Shown: in pieces, positions 32,701 through 40,779 of the stretch
How the letters are laid out: each line of letters begins with the position of its first letter
How positions within the stretch are numbered: position 1 is the first letter of the stretch
Source of the DNA: Lentzea fradiae
Lineage (GTDB): Bacteria; Actinomycetota; Actinomycetes; Mycobacteriales; Pseudonocardiaceae
Assembly: GCF_900100955.1 (NCBI RefSeq)
Contig: NZ_FNCC01000001.1
Location: forward strand, 434,001 to 498,000
Length of the DNA: 64,000 nucleotides
Direction of reading: 5' to 3'
Program-made: the position numbers and the translations under genes
Notes under the pieces: generated by a model
The model's input: only the letters and a program-made list of their open reading frames with translations
Database searches by the model: none
What the model was told of the DNA's origin: nothing

Positions 32701-33786
32701 GGTGCCGACGGGGCCGTCTCGATCCGGCCGGCGGAGACGGAGAAGCTCGAGCTGGTCGTGCTGGAGTCGGGTGGCGCCGGTCCCGCCGGGATCGGGGAGC
32801 TGCGCGTGCCCGCGCTCGACGGCGTCCTGAAGCCGGTGCCCGCGACGACCCCGTTCACCGTGCCATGCGGTCAGGGACCGGTCATCGACGTGGACGGCAA
32901 GAAGATCACCAGCTCGGTCTCGGGCGAGCTGGGCGACCTCGTGGCGGGCCGCGCCCTCAAGGCGACCCTGTGCGACGACGACCTGGCGACGGCGCTGGAG
33001 CTGGAGGCGGGCGACCACGTGCTGACCACGACCAGGTCGGACTCGTTCGTCGTGCAGGACGTCTCCGTGACGCACCTCGACCTGCCGAAACCGGCCGCCC
33101 GGCACCGTGACGTCACCGTCACGACCTGGGACGCCACCGAACGCGAGGTCACCGTCGCCGCGGGCGCGCAGGCGCTGCTCGTGGTGCCGGAGAACGTCAA
33201 CGACGGCTGGCAGGCCACCCTGAACGGGCAGGTGCTGGAGACCGTCCGGGTCGACGGGTGGCAGCAGGGCTACGTCCTGCCCGAGGGCGACGGCGGCGTG
33301 GTGGCGCTGACGTTCACCCCGGACAGCCGGTACCGGACGGGCCTGCTCGCCGGTGTGCTCGGCGCGCTGGCGGTGCTGGTGCTCGCGGCGTTGCCGGTGC
33401 GGCGGCGGATCGAGTTCGTCGCGCCTTCGGAGAGCCGCTGGCTGGTGGCCGCGATGCTGGTGCTGCTGGCCGTGCTGGGCGGGATGCTGCCGATCGTGGC
33501 CGTGATCGCGTGCCTGCTGGCGCGCGAGTTCTGGGCGGCGGCACCGAAGGTGATCGCGTGGACGGGCGGCGTGCTGGGAACGGCGACCGCCGTGCTGGGC
33601 CGGATTCTCGGCCACGGTCAGGAGTGGGCCTACTCCCCGGTGGCGCAGGCCGCGCTGATGGTGGCGCTGTCGGCGGTGGTCGCGTCCGCGTTCCGGCCGT
33701 TCACACCGCGTCACCAGGCCGGGAAGGAGCCTCCAGAGGAGGACGAGGCCGAACGGACGGTGCCGGTCGCGCCCGTCACGCCCTGA
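29695..33786 (+). CDS. aftD: Alpha-(1->3)-arabinofuranosyltransferase AftD-type (DUF3367) glycosyltransferase
   Basis: The 1363-residue GT-C enzyme has an N-terminal multi-spanning part (residues about 20-430) with the conserved TKLDLVVNPVGFLGRALHLW and AYGYFFPMGPFF motifs that precede the catalytic site in mycobacterial AftD. A long extracytoplasmic region with two F5/8-type carbohydrate-binding-like modules follows (about 690-1010), and the end is again membrane-spanning (about 1220-1340). AftD adds branching arabinofuranose in arabinogalactan and lipoarabinomannan using a decaprenyl donor. GTG 29695 follows GAGG; the conserved motif overlaps it. Its end overlaps the convergent flippase gene by 11 bp. 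Confidence 0.92.
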   Translation: MVTSRAIERLKIAHRNPTTWVLLALTALSFAQRPGKATFDTKLDLVVNPVGFLGRALHLWNPAATAGELQNQAYGYFFPMGPFFAAGQLLGVPAWVTQRLWCALLLCLAFYGVLRLARAFGVGREPTRYAGALAYALAPRVLTEIGPLSAEMLPAVMLPWVLLPLVRADRIGSPRRAAALSALAVLGMGGINGAMVVMALVLPGIWLLTRRWNAAHVRLVLWWAACVLAVALWWIVPLLLLGRYSLPFLDYIESAANTTAPMSLFQVLRGTNQWVAYVLQGEPWWPNGFLLVDNPVLMAGTALVALIGVVGLARLGLPERRFLVLGTLAGVTLLTVGYVGSLDSPLAEVVRGLLDGPLAPLRNVHKFEPVLRLCLVLGFIHGLHLTRPTGMRAAPEHWRRRVRAGVALALIVVVSAPAWLLTLRPGLGWSDVPGYWREATGWLAEQDGRARTLLLPATGFGQYTWGRTADEPMQSLAKSPWAVRNQIPLGSEGNTRFMDAVYDALADGRGSAGLADFLARGGFRYLLLRNDIARDATSSPPLAVLRQALRGSPGIERVAEFGPEVRMSDQKLVSSVDAGAGGRALEVFEVKRDVPVVSAVDVADVPTVSGGPESLLPLLAQGLVRADQPTVLAGDAGERTGELLVTDGLRRKERNVGRVADNLSQTMSEDEASRQGRVALDVSPFQDVTHQTAAEYRGIRAVRASTSTAYADAAGAIDPANSPFAAVDGDGGTAWHSSSFTGPVGQWLEIELDTPRSVGEVTLDLVEDLRVGWPVTRIRLTTDTGSIEHDVQPGGGPRTYPVRPGLTSTVRVTIVRLAADRQDGNAGVKELTVPGMTAQRALRVPDDRESAAPGFSFTRGSQARPACYRTDGVVRCDSALSRFGEEVNGLTRLFRTSEAGRFAVAATVVPASGGRNPVTPDGFTVAGSTSLAGDVAATALSAVDGDPGTSWVPDVTDLRPTLTLTWQGKRTIEEFRVETPDGTRRPVELEVRTDAGTEIARLGADGAVSIRPAETEKLELVVLESGGAGPAGIGELRVPALDGVLKPVPATTPFTVPCGQGPVIDVDGKKITSSVSGELGDLVAGRALKATLCDDDLATALELEAGDHVLTTTRSDSFVVQDVSVTHLDLPKPAARHRDVTVTTWDATEREVTVAAGAQALLVVPENVNDGWQATLNGQVLETVRVDGWQQGYVLPEGDGGVVALTFTPDSRYRTGLLAGVLGALAVLVLAALPVRRRIEFVAPSESRWLVAAMLVLLAVLGGMLPIVAVIACLLAREFWAAAPKVIAWTGGVLGTATAVLGRILGHGQEWAYSPVAQAALMVALSAVVASAFRPFTPRHQAGKEPPEEDEAERTVPVAPVTP

Positions 33787-34951
33787 CCTTCCCGCGAGCC
33801 TCGATGACGGTGCCCGCGACCACCAGCCCGGCCGTCGCGAGCAACGCCCCCGTGACGACCTGGCCCACGGAGTCGTTCAGCCACAACGTGATCAGCGCGA
33901 CCTCGGCGGCGACGGCGATCCACACGGCGAGGGTGGAGCGCCGGTCGCCGCTCGCGATCCGGGAGAACAGCAGCAGCTGCACCAGCGCGAGGCACGACCC
34001 GACGAGCGCGAACTGCCACAACGGGATCGAGTCGCCCTCGTAGTTCGCGCCGCCGACCAGCGCCACGCCCAGCGGCCCGAACAGCGCGCACCCGGCGACG
34101 ACGAACGCGTCCAGGCCGGCGCACACCGCCAGCGCTCTCGGCAGCATGCGCCGCCGGTCGTCCGCGACGGCCATGCGCGGCAGCACGAGCACGCCGATCG
34201 CCTGGGGCAGCCAGTAGGCGATCTTCGTGACGACCGCGCCGACGGCGTAGCCGCCCGCCTGGTCGGCGAGCTGGTGCCGGGCCAGCACGAGGTCGAGGTT
34301 CACCAGCAGCACCAGCGCCAGCATGGCCTGCGACGCGTGCAGCACGTCCGGTCCGCCCGCTGGCCGTGCCGGGCGGGGACGGCCGCACAGCCGCCACCCG
34401 GTCAGCACCACCAGGAACGACCCGGCCGCGGTGCCCGCCAGCACCGACGCGGACGTGGGCGAGATCCACAGGCCCAGCACGCCGCCGCCGACCTTGCCCA
34501 GCCCTTCCAGCGAGACGAGGAGCGCCAGGGAGCCGAACCGGTGCGTGCCCTGCAACAGCCCGTGCAGGACGCCGAGGACCGTGAGCGGCGCCAACGAGAG
34601 CGCGAGCCACACGACCGGCCACGGGCCGTCGAGGTGCAGCAGCCGGGCGAGCAGCGGCACGGCGGCCAGCGTCAGCACGGTCATGCCCGCGCTCACGGCG
34701 AGACCCAGCCCGAACAGCGGACGCGGGCCGAGGCTCGTCACCCGCAGGGCCGCGACGGTCTGCAGGCTCATCGCGGGCACCACGCCGATGACGACGAGCG
34801 CGAGCAGTGCGCTCAGCTCGCCGAAGACCGCGGGGGCCAGGATACGGGCCGCCGCGATGGTCAGCACGTAGCTGGCCGCGTTCGCGCCGAGCAGCGCGCC
34901 CGTGATCAGCAGGGCGTCGAGCCGGGTGGTGGTCGGTGCCGGAGCGGACAC
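33776..34951 (-). CDS. Polysaccharide-type flippase (MOP/Wzx-like)
   Basis: The 391-residue protein has about twelve hydrophobic segments and the N-terminal start LLITGALLGANAASYVLTIAAARILAP, the typical first helix pair of Wzx/MVF-like flippases. It should move lipid-linked sugars across the membrane for the adjacent glycosyltransferases. It is slightly shorter than usual for the family. GTG 34951 faces the membrane-protein gene at 35064 across a 112-bp divergent region holding the shared TAC-rich motif. Confidence 0.85.
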   Translation of the reverse strand: MSAPAPTTTRLDALLITGALLGANAASYVLTIAAARILAPAVFGELSALLALVVIGVVPAMSLQTVAALRVTSLGPRPLFGLGLAVSAGMTVLTLAAVPLLARLLHLDGPWPVVWLALSLAPLTVLGVLHGLLQGTHRFGSLALLVSLEGLGKVGGGVLGLWISPTSASVLAGTAAGSFLVVLTGWRLCGRPRPARPAGGPDVLHASQAMLALVLLVNLDLVLARHQLADQAGGYAVGAVVTKIAYWLPQAIGVLVLPRMAVADDRRRMLPRALAVCAGLDAFVVAGCALFGPLGVALVGGANYEGDSIPLWQFALVGSCLALVQLLLFSRIASGDRRSTLAVWIAVAAEVALITLWLNDSVGQVVTGALLATAGLVVAGTVIEARGKVRA

Positions 34952-34993
34952 GCGGGATCCTTCCGGTGCGGGTCTGCCTGGGTGTGCGACAGG

Positions 34994-35025
34994 GGCTACC
35001 CGTGAGTACTACTGGCCGGTAGCTT
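34994..35025 (+). promoter_or_regulatory. TAC-rich motif with -10-like end
   Basis: The 32-bp motif shared with the aftD start ends in TAGCTT (35020-35025), a TAnnnT-type -10 that would start transcription about 32 nt before GTG 35064. It lies between two divergent envelope genes. Confidence 0.45.
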
Positions 35026-35063
35026 CGGCGACTGTAGCCCCGGCACGACCGAAGAGGGAGCAA

Positions 35064-36668
35064 GTGCGTCCGAACGGACTGAAGCTCTACGCCACCTGCA
35101 CGGCGCTGGCGCTGCTCGCGCTCGCCCCTGTGCTGTGGCCCGGCTACGTCCTCGTCTACGACATGGTGTTCACGCCGGAGCAACCGCTGAACGCGGCCGC
35201 GTTCGGGCTCGGGGACGCGTTGCCGCGCGCGGTGCCGGTCGACGCCGTGGTGGCGCTCGCCACCCAGGTCGTCCCAGGTCAGGTGGTGCAGAAGGCGGCG
35301 CTGCTCGCGATCGTCGTGGCCGGGTCGCTCGGCGCGGGGCTGCTCGTGCCGACGGAGAGGACCGGCGTGCGGGTCGTCGCCGCCGTGGCCTACTCGTGGA
35401 ACGCCTACGTCGCCGAACGCCTCTTCATCGGCCACTGGACGCTCCTGCTGGGCTACGCGGCGCTGCCGTGGGTGGCGATGGCCGGCCTGAGGCTGCGCGA
35501 CGGCGAGCCGCGGGCGTGGACCCGGCTCGTGCTCGCGAGCCTGCCCGCCGTGCTCTCGGCACCGGGCGGCATCCTCGCGCTCGGCACGGCGCTGGCCACC
35601 GCCGGGCGCCGCAAGGTCTGGCAGGTCCTCGGCGTCTCCGTCGTCCTGAACTCGCCGTGGTGGGCGCCGTCGCTGCTGCACGACGGGTTCTCTGACCCGG
35701 CGGGGGTCGAGGCGTTCAGCGCGCGCGGGGAGAACTGGGGCGGGCCGGTGCTGAGCGTGCTGGGTCTCGGCGGGATCTGGAACGCCGAGGTCGTGCCCGC
35801 GAGCCGCGCCAACCCGGTGCTGCCCGTGCTCACCGTGCTGCTGCTCGGGCTGGCGTTCCTCGGGCTGCGGCGGCTGGCTCCCCGGCTGCCCGTGTGGCCG
35901 CTCGCGGGGCTCGGCGTGCTGGGCGCGGTGCTCGCGCTGGTCGCCGTGCTGCCCGGCGGGGTGGCGGTGCTGGAGGCGTTGATCGAGCACGTGCCGGGCG
36001 CAGGGCTGCTGCGCGACGGCCAGAAGTGGGTGGCGTGGCTCGCGCTGCCGTTCGCGCTCGGGCTCGCCGCCGCGGTGGAGCGGTTCCGCGCCCGGCTGCT
36101 CGTGGCGGTGCTGCTGCTGGGGCTGCTGCCGGACCTCGCCTGGGGCGGGTTCGGGCGCCTCGAACCGGTGCGCTACCCGGCGGACTGGGCCGCCGTCCGG
36201 GAGAAGCTCGACGGGCAGCCCGGTGACGTGGCCGTGTACCCGCTGTCGGCGTTCCGCCGGTTCGACTGGAACGACCGGCGCACCCAGCTCGACCCGGCGC
36301 CGCGCTACCTGCCGGGGACGACCGTCGTCGACGACTCGCTGTCGGTCGGCGGCCGGGTCGTGGCGGGAGAGGACCCGCGGGCGGCGCGGCTGCGCGCGGG
36401 CGACCTGAGCGGCATCGGCTGGGTGCTGGTGGAACGCGGGACGCCCGGCCGCGTGGACGAGGAGCTGCTGGCCCGTTCGGAGCTGGTCCACGACGGGCCG
36501 GACCTGGCCCTTTACCGCGTTCCCGGAGCGGTGGAGGTTGCGCCGAACGGTCCAGCGGCGGCGCCCGTTCTGCTGGCATGGGTCGCAACTGGGTTACTGA
36601 TCGGTACGAGCCTGTTGTGGAGATGGTTACCCGTGGGTAGATTCGCGTCAGCCCGACGTGAGGAGTAG
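35064..36668 (+). CDS. Polytopic GT-C-like envelope membrane protein (Rv0226c-like)
   Basis: The 534-residue protein has about eleven hydrophobic helices, a short first extracytoplasmic loop containing YDMVFTPEQPL, and a soluble C-terminal region before a last helix. The first-loop acidic residue and layout recall GT-C glycosyltransferases and the uncharacterised mycobacterial Rv0226c. Its surroundings (GT4, methyltransferase and DUF3068 genes) match that mycobacterial locus. GTG 35064 follows GAGGGAG. Involvement in mannan or arabinan assembly is an inference from context. Confidence 0.75.
   Translation: MRPNGLKLYATCTALALLALAPVLWPGYVLVYDMVFTPEQPLNAAAFGLGDALPRAVPVDAVVALATQVVPGQVVQKAALLAIVVAGSLGAGLLVPTERTGVRVVAAVAYSWNAYVAERLFIGHWTLLLGYAALPWVAMAGLRLRDGEPRAWTRLVLASLPAVLSAPGGILALGTALATAGRRKVWQVLGVSVVLNSPWWAPSLLHDGFSDPAGVEAFSARGENWGGPVLSVLGLGGIWNAEVVPASRANPVLPVLTVLLLGLAFLGLRRLAPRLPVWPLAGLGVLGAVLALVAVLPGGVAVLEALIEHVPGAGLLRDGQKWVAWLALPFALGLAAAVERFRARLLVAVLLLGLLPDLAWGGFGRLEPVRYPADWAAVREKLDGQPGDVAVYPLSAFRRFDWNDRRTQLDPAPRYLPGTTVVDDSLSVGGRVVAGEDPRAARLRAGDLSGIGWVLVERGTPGRVDEELLARSELVHDGPDLALYRVPGAVEVAPNGPAAAPVLLAWVATGLLIGTSLLWRWLPVGRFASARREE
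36615..36643 (+). promoter_or_regulatory. Promoter for the DUF2613 gene with TAC-rich spacer
   Basis: TTGTGG (36615-36620) and TAGATT (36638-36643) are 17 bp apart; the spacer plus -10 make up the recurring motif TTACCCGTGGGTAGATT (36627-36643). It lies inside the end of the preceding gene, 28 nt before GTG 36671. Confidence 0.5.
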
Positions 36669-36670
36669 AC

Positions 36671-36838
36671 GTGGAACTGGTTTCGGTGCTGGTCGCGATC
36701 GTCGCCGGTGCTGCGCTCGCCGGAGGGGTCGGCGTGCTCGTCGTCGAGCAGAACCACCCCGACAAGGTGATCGAGCAGCGGATCGAGGAAGGCGTCAAGG
36801 CCGTCGAGCCCGAGGTGCTCGACTACGGCAAGCGCTGA
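36671..36838 (+). CDS. DUF2613-like 55-residue membrane protein
   Basis: GTG 36671, behind AGGAG, opens a 55-codon frame. An N-terminal hydrophobic helix (residues 3-25, LVSVLVAIVAGAALAGGVGV) is followed by a charged amphipathic tail ending EVLDYGKR. Size and layout fit DUF2613, a family whose mycobacterial member Rv0236A sits next to aftD (Rv0236c). Here it is also in the aftD block, supporting a conserved link. It may assist or anchor AftD-related enzymes; no direct function is known. It is easily missed by gene finders. Confidence 0.7.
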   Translation: MELVSVLVAIVAGAALAGGVGVLVVEQNHPDKVIEQRIEEGVKAVEPEVLDYGKR

Positions 36839-36842
36839 CCCC

Positions 36843-37865
36843 GTGCCGGTGGCGTTCTCCGGTGACCAGTCGGCGTCCTGGAGCATCCTGCTGGAGGCGC
36901 GCCCGCGCGAGATGCCGGACCCGGCGGCGGTGGCCGCACGGATGTCCCGTGCCAGCGCGGAGTTCCCCAACCTCGGTCCGGCCGCGACAGTGCTGCGACC
37001 GTCCGATGTGGAGCTGACGCGCGCGGAGTTCGCCGACGAGCATTACCACGAGGGCGATCCGCTGGTGCGGGTCGCCCTCGCCGGTGACACGCTGCTGATC
37101 GCTGCGCACCACGGCGCTGTCGACGGGCTCGGCCTGCTCGCGTTGCTGGGCATAGCGCTCGGCGAGCCCGTGCACAGTTCCGCGACGGGCGTGGCGTCGC
37201 GCAGCCCCGACCGTCCGTACCTGCTCAGCGCGCTGGGCCGGGTGCACGAGGCGGTGTGGACGCCGCCCACGCGCATCCAGCCTTCGTCGCGCGGCGACGA
37301 AACCGGCGACCACCTGGTGTCCCGCACGGTGCCCGCCGTCAAGCTCGACAGCGCCAGGATCACCGCCGCGGCGCTGGAGGCGACGCGGAAGTGGAACTCC
37401 GCCAAGGGAGTGCGGCACCACCGCGTGGTCGCCGCGATCGGGGCGTCCTGGCGCAGCGGCGCCGATCCGCGTCCCGAGCTCGCCAGCGCCCTGCTCCGGC
37501 TGCGCCTGCCCGACGGCTCCGGCGAGGAGGACGTCCGCGCGCTGCTGGCCGCGTCCGTCCCCGAGGCCGGCTTCCCCAGTGAGCGCAACCCGCTGGCGCG
37601 GTGGGGGATGCGGTTGCTGGCGGACCGGCTCGGCAGCACGTTCCTCGTGTCGAACCTGGGAGTCGTCAAGGCGCCCGTGGACGCCCTGTGCTTCTACCCC
37701 GCGGCGAGCGGCCGGTCGGGCGTCGCGTTCGGCGTGATGACGGCAGGGGAAGCCACCACGCTCACGGTGCGCGTGCGCCGCCGCGACTTCGACGCGGCCG
37801 CCGCCGCGGGGTTGCTGGACCTGGTGTGCGAGGCGGCCCTCAGCGGCCTCGAGGCCCAGCGGTAG
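36843..37865 (+). CDS. Condensation-domain-like acyltransferase
   Basis: The 340-residue protein carries HHGAVDG (His89-His90 to Asp94-Gly95), the HHxxxDG motif of the CoA-dependent acyltransferase superfamily (NRPS condensation domains, PapA enzymes). It is shorter than a full condensation domain (about 450 residues), with a recognisable second half (STFLVSNLGV). It probably transfers an acyl group to an envelope glycan or lipid. GTG 36843 lies 4 bp after the DUF2613 stop. Its end overlaps the convergent GT4 gene by 26 bp. Confidence 0.8.
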   Translation: MPVAFSGDQSASWSILLEARPREMPDPAAVAARMSRASAEFPNLGPAATVLRPSDVELTRAEFADEHYHEGDPLVRVALAGDTLLIAAHHGAVDGLGLLALLGIALGEPVHSSATGVASRSPDRPYLLSALGRVHEAVWTPPTRIQPSSRGDETGDHLVSRTVPAVKLDSARITAAALEATRKWNSAKGVRHHRVVAAIGASWRSGADPRPELASALLRLRLPDGSGEEDVRALLAASVPEAGFPSERNPLARWGMRLLADRLGSTFLVSNLGVVKAPVDALCFYPAASGRSGVAFGVMTAGEATTLTVRVRRRDFDAAAAAGLLDLVCEAALSGLEAQR

Positions 37866-38970
37866 CGCGCAGTGCGCCGTTGAGCACGTTCTCGAACGCG
37901 CCCAAGCTCTCTTCCCAGCTGAACTGCTGTGCGCGCTGCCGTCCGGCGGCGCCCATCGCCTTGCGCAAGGGCCGGTCGCGCAGCAGCGTGTCCGTGTGCC
38001 GCACGAAATCGGCGAAGTCCTCGGCCAGCAGGCCCGTCTCGTGGTCCACGATGGCCTCGGCCACGCCGCCCGCCGAGCGGTAGGCGACCGTCGGCACGCC
38101 GTGCGAGGCGGCCTCCATGATGACGATGCCCCAGCCCTCCTTGACCGACGGGCACAGGTGCACCCAGGCCCCGGCGAGGATCTCGTGCTTGGTCTGCTCG
38201 TCGACCCAGCCGTGGATCACGACGTTGTCCTGCACACCGCGGTCGATCGCGTGCTGGTGCAGGACTTCCTTCCACGGTCCCTCGCCGACGAGCTCCAGCC
38301 GCAGGTCCGGCCACTGCGGACGGAGCTGGGCGACCAGGTCGATCGCGTGCTCCAGCCGCTTGTGCGGGACCAGCCGCGACACCGCGACGAGGACGGGCGA
38401 CTCGGTGCGCCGCGTGGTGACGGCGGGTGGCGCGTCCAGGCCGTTCGGCACGACCGCGGTGCGGCGCAGCTCGACGCCCAGGTGTGCCAGCTCGTCGCGC
38501 GTCACGTTGGACACGGTGATGTAGCGGCACTTCCGGTACAGCCGGGGCGCGAGCCACGACTCGACCCACCAGCCGATCCGGCCGAGGAACGGGCCGAGCG
38601 CGCTGTGCCACTGCTCGCGGTGCACGTGGTGCACCAGCACCAGCACGGGACAGCGCGCGACGAGCCGGCTGAAGAACGGCATCCCGTTTTGCACGTCCAC
38701 GATGACGTCCGCGTCGGAGCGCAGGATCGCCAGCAGCGCGTGCAGGTAGACCGTGAACTTGTTGCCGCGCCGCCGGAAGTGGACGCCCGCGACCCAGTCG
38801 CCGGACGGGGCGCGGCCGTGGCCCGCGCACTGGATCGCGACGCGGTAGCCGAGCTGCGCGAGTCCCTCCGCGATGCGCTCGACGTACCGCTCGGAACCTC
38901 CGCCCTCGGGGTGCCTGGTGTCGCGCCAATTCACCAGCAGAATGCTCGGCCGGTAATCAGAACGGGACAT
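37840..38970 (-). CDS. GT4-family glycosyltransferase
   Basis: The 376-residue GT-B enzyme has an N-terminal acceptor domain starting ILLVNWRDTRHPEGGGSERY and a C-terminal donor domain. The donor domain has VAVSRLVPHKRLEHAIDL and the retaining-GT4 E-x7-E motif in PSVKEGWGIVIMEAASHGVP. The TRHPEGGGSE loop and context match mycobacterial Rv0225, a predicted mannosyltransferase-like enzyme. It is divergent from the methyltransferase gene across 64 bp. The sugar donor is not deducible. Confidence 0.9.
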   Translation of the reverse strand: MSRSDYRPSILLVNWRDTRHPEGGGSERYVERIAEGLAQLGYRVAIQCAGHGRAPSGDWVAGVHFRRRGNKFTVYLHALLAILRSDADVIVDVQNGMPFFSRLVARCPVLVLVHHVHREQWHSALGPFLGRIGWWVESWLAPRLYRKCRYITVSNVTRDELAHLGVELRRTAVVPNGLDAPPAVTTRRTESPVLVAVSRLVPHKRLEHAIDLVAQLRPQWPDLRLELVGEGPWKEVLHQHAIDRGVQDNVVIHGWVDEQTKHEILAGAWVHLCPSVKEGWGIVIMEAASHGVPTVAYRSAGGVAEAIVDHETGLLAEDFADFVRHTDTLLRDRPLRKAMGAAGRQRAQQFSWEESLGAFENVLNGALRATAGPRGR

Positions 38971-38991
38971 CTGCCTCTCCCGGGTGCTAGG

Positions 38992-39008
38992 TTACCGTCA
39001 AGTAGCCA
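38992..39008. promoter_or_regulatory. Divergent copy of the TAC-rich motif
   Basis: TTACCGTCAAGTAGCCA lies midway between the divergent GT4 and methyltransferase genes. It keeps the TTAC and GTAG halves but not the NTT end, so it is the weakest of five copies. Confidence 0.3.
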
Positions 39009-39034
39009 TCGTAGACGGAATGCGGGAGAGCGCA

Positions 39035-39796
39035 ATGGTCGAGATCGGTTCAGTTTCGGCCCGGGAAAGTTCGCACAGGGCGACTCTCGCGCGCTCGGTG
39101 CGACTTTTCCGCGCATTTCTGAAAGAGCAGTCCGACCCCGACCACTTCTACTCGGTCCTCGCGCGGGACTCGGTGGCGCAGGTGTCGTCGTACGTCCCGC
39201 TGGACGGCGGGGTGGTCCTCGACGTCGGCGGCGGGCCGGGGTACTTCGCCGAGGCGTTCCGCGCCGCCGGCGCCCGGTACGTGGGGCTGGACCCGGACGT
39301 CGGCGAGCTGTCCGCGCGCGGCGAGCCCGACCCCGGCATGATCCGCGCGAGCGGGACGGCGCTGCCGTTCCGTGACGGCGCGGTGGACGTCTGCTACTCC
39401 TCGAACGTCCTGGAGCACGTGGACGACCCGTGGCTGATGCTGGCCGAGATGGTGCGGGTGACCAGGCCGGGAGGCACGATCTTCATGTCGTACACGCCGT
39501 GGTGGTCGCCCTGGGGCGGGCACGAGACGGCGCCGTGGCACTTCTTCGGCGGTCACTACGCGCGACGGCGGTACGAGCGCCGCAACGGCAAGCCGCCGAA
39601 GAACGCGTTCGGCACGTCGCTGTTCCCGGTGGGCGTCGGTGAGGTCCGGCGGTGGGCTCACCGCCAGACCGGCGCCGACGTGGTGGAGACGTTCCCCCGG
39701 TACCACCCGGCCTGGGCGAAGTGGATCGTCCGCGTGCCGGGGGTCCGGGAGATCGCCTCCTGGAACTTCGTGGTCGTGCTCAGGCGGCGTGCCTAG
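39035..39796 (+). CDS. SAM-dependent methyltransferase (Rv0224c-like)
   Basis: The 253-residue class I methyltransferase (Methyltransf_11 type) has motif I VVLDVGGGPGYFAEAF, the acidic ribose-binding GLDPD, and motif IV-like YSSNVLEHVDDP. Its partner genes (GT4, GT-C-like protein, DUF3068) match the mycobacterial Rv0224c neighbourhood, where an essential envelope methyltransferase is proposed. ATG 39035 follows GGGAGAG; a longer frame passes through the intergenic motif. It overlaps the convergent DUF3068 gene by 17 bp. Confidence 0.9.
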   Translation: MVEIGSVSARESSHRATLARSVRLFRAFLKEQSDPDHFYSVLARDSVAQVSSYVPLDGGVVLDVGGGPGYFAEAFRAAGARYVGLDPDVGELSARGEPDPGMIRASGTALPFRDGAVDVCYSSNVLEHVDDPWLMLAEMVRVTRPGGTIFMSYTPWWSPWGGHETAPWHFFGGHYARRRYERRNGKPPKNAFGTSLFPVGVGEVRRWAHRQTGADVVETFPRYHPAWAKWIVRVPGVREIASWNFVVVLRRRA

Positions 39797-40736
39797 CCCG
39801 TCGCCCGAGGAACCCGAGAACAATTCCGGCGAGCAGCAGGACGAGCCCGACGGAAAGCAGGACGACCGGTCCGGTGGTGCTGATCAACGTCAATTTGTCG
39901 CGGGCCTCGACGGCATTGCGAGTCGATTCTTCGACCGTTTTGTCGTTGAAGGTCAGCGTGGCGTCGAGCAGCACCGTTCCTTCTTTTCCGTCCGGCCCGA
40001 CGAGCACCTGCCGCTGCTTCTCCTGGCCCTTGACGATGATGCCGCTGACCGGCTCCACCCACATCGTGCGGGTGTTCTGGTAGTGGCGTGCCGCGGTGAC
40101 CGACGCCTCGTCGCTGCCGATCAGCTGACCGGGCACCTCCTGGTCGCGGAACTTCGTCGACGGGATCTTCTGGACGAACTTGTAGACCTCGACGCCGTTG
40201 AGCTCCTCGGTGCCCTCGAAGCGCGCGGTCGAAGCCTTGCGCAGCGTGGCGTCGAAGTACTCGTAGTCCTGCTGCTGGGTGTCGAAGGGGAACTTGTAGT
40301 TCAGGCCCTCCTGGTGCACCGCCTTGTCGGCCGGCGTCGGGTCACCCTCGGTGTCGGTCACGTACTGCTGGCTGCACTCCTGCAGGGCCATGTTCGTCCG
40401 GCGGTCGAGGCACACCCGGTGCTTCATCGCGGAGACCAGCTGGTTCTTGCTGTCGGTGACGACGAGACCCTGGTCCCAGACCATCACGTCGCCGTCGACC
40501 TTCGCCTCCGCCGCGGTCAGGTTGCTCTCGACCTTGCGGGTCGCCGTCAGCCGCGTATCCCTCACGACGAGTTCGTTGGGGTAGAAGACCTTCGCGTCGC
40601 CTTCGGCGACGGACTCCGTCTTCTGGTCGAGCGGCACGACGGCGAGCTCGGGGTACGCGTAGAAGCGCAGGACTGCTCCGAGCGCCAGGGAGAAGATGCC
40701 CAGTCCTACCAACACGAGGCTCGCAACGCGTCGCAC
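39780..40736 (-). CDS. DUF3068 (PorA-like) envelope protein
   Basis: The 318-residue protein has an N-terminal helix (residues 5-27), a large extracytoplasmic domain and a C-terminal helix (about 288-310), the two-TM layout of DUF3068. Homologues include mycobacterial Rv0227c. Signatures such as RFYAYPELAVVPLDQ and MWVEPVSGIIVKGQEK fit the family. It may support export or assembly of envelope glycolipids, but function is unproven. GTG 40736 follows AGGAGG. The TAC-rich motif and a promoter lie 44-71 bp upstream. Confidence 0.88.
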   Translation of the reverse strand: MRRVASLVLVGLGIFSLALGAVLRFYAYPELAVVPLDQKTESVAEGDAKVFYPNELVVRDTRLTATRKVESNLTAAEAKVDGDVMVWDQGLVVTDSKNQLVSAMKHRVCLDRRTNMALQECSQQYVTDTEGDPTPADKAVHQEGLNYKFPFDTQQQDYEYFDATLRKASTARFEGTEELNGVEVYKFVQKIPSTKFRDQEVPGQLIGSDEASVTAARHYQNTRTMWVEPVSGIIVKGQEKQRQVLVGPDGKEGTVLLDATLTFNDKTVEESTRNAVEARDKLTLISTTGPVVLLSVGLVLLLAGIVLGFLGRRARHAA

Positions 40737-40779
40737 TCGTCCTCCTTCTGGGGGTGAGAGGGACGTCACAGTGGCGTGA

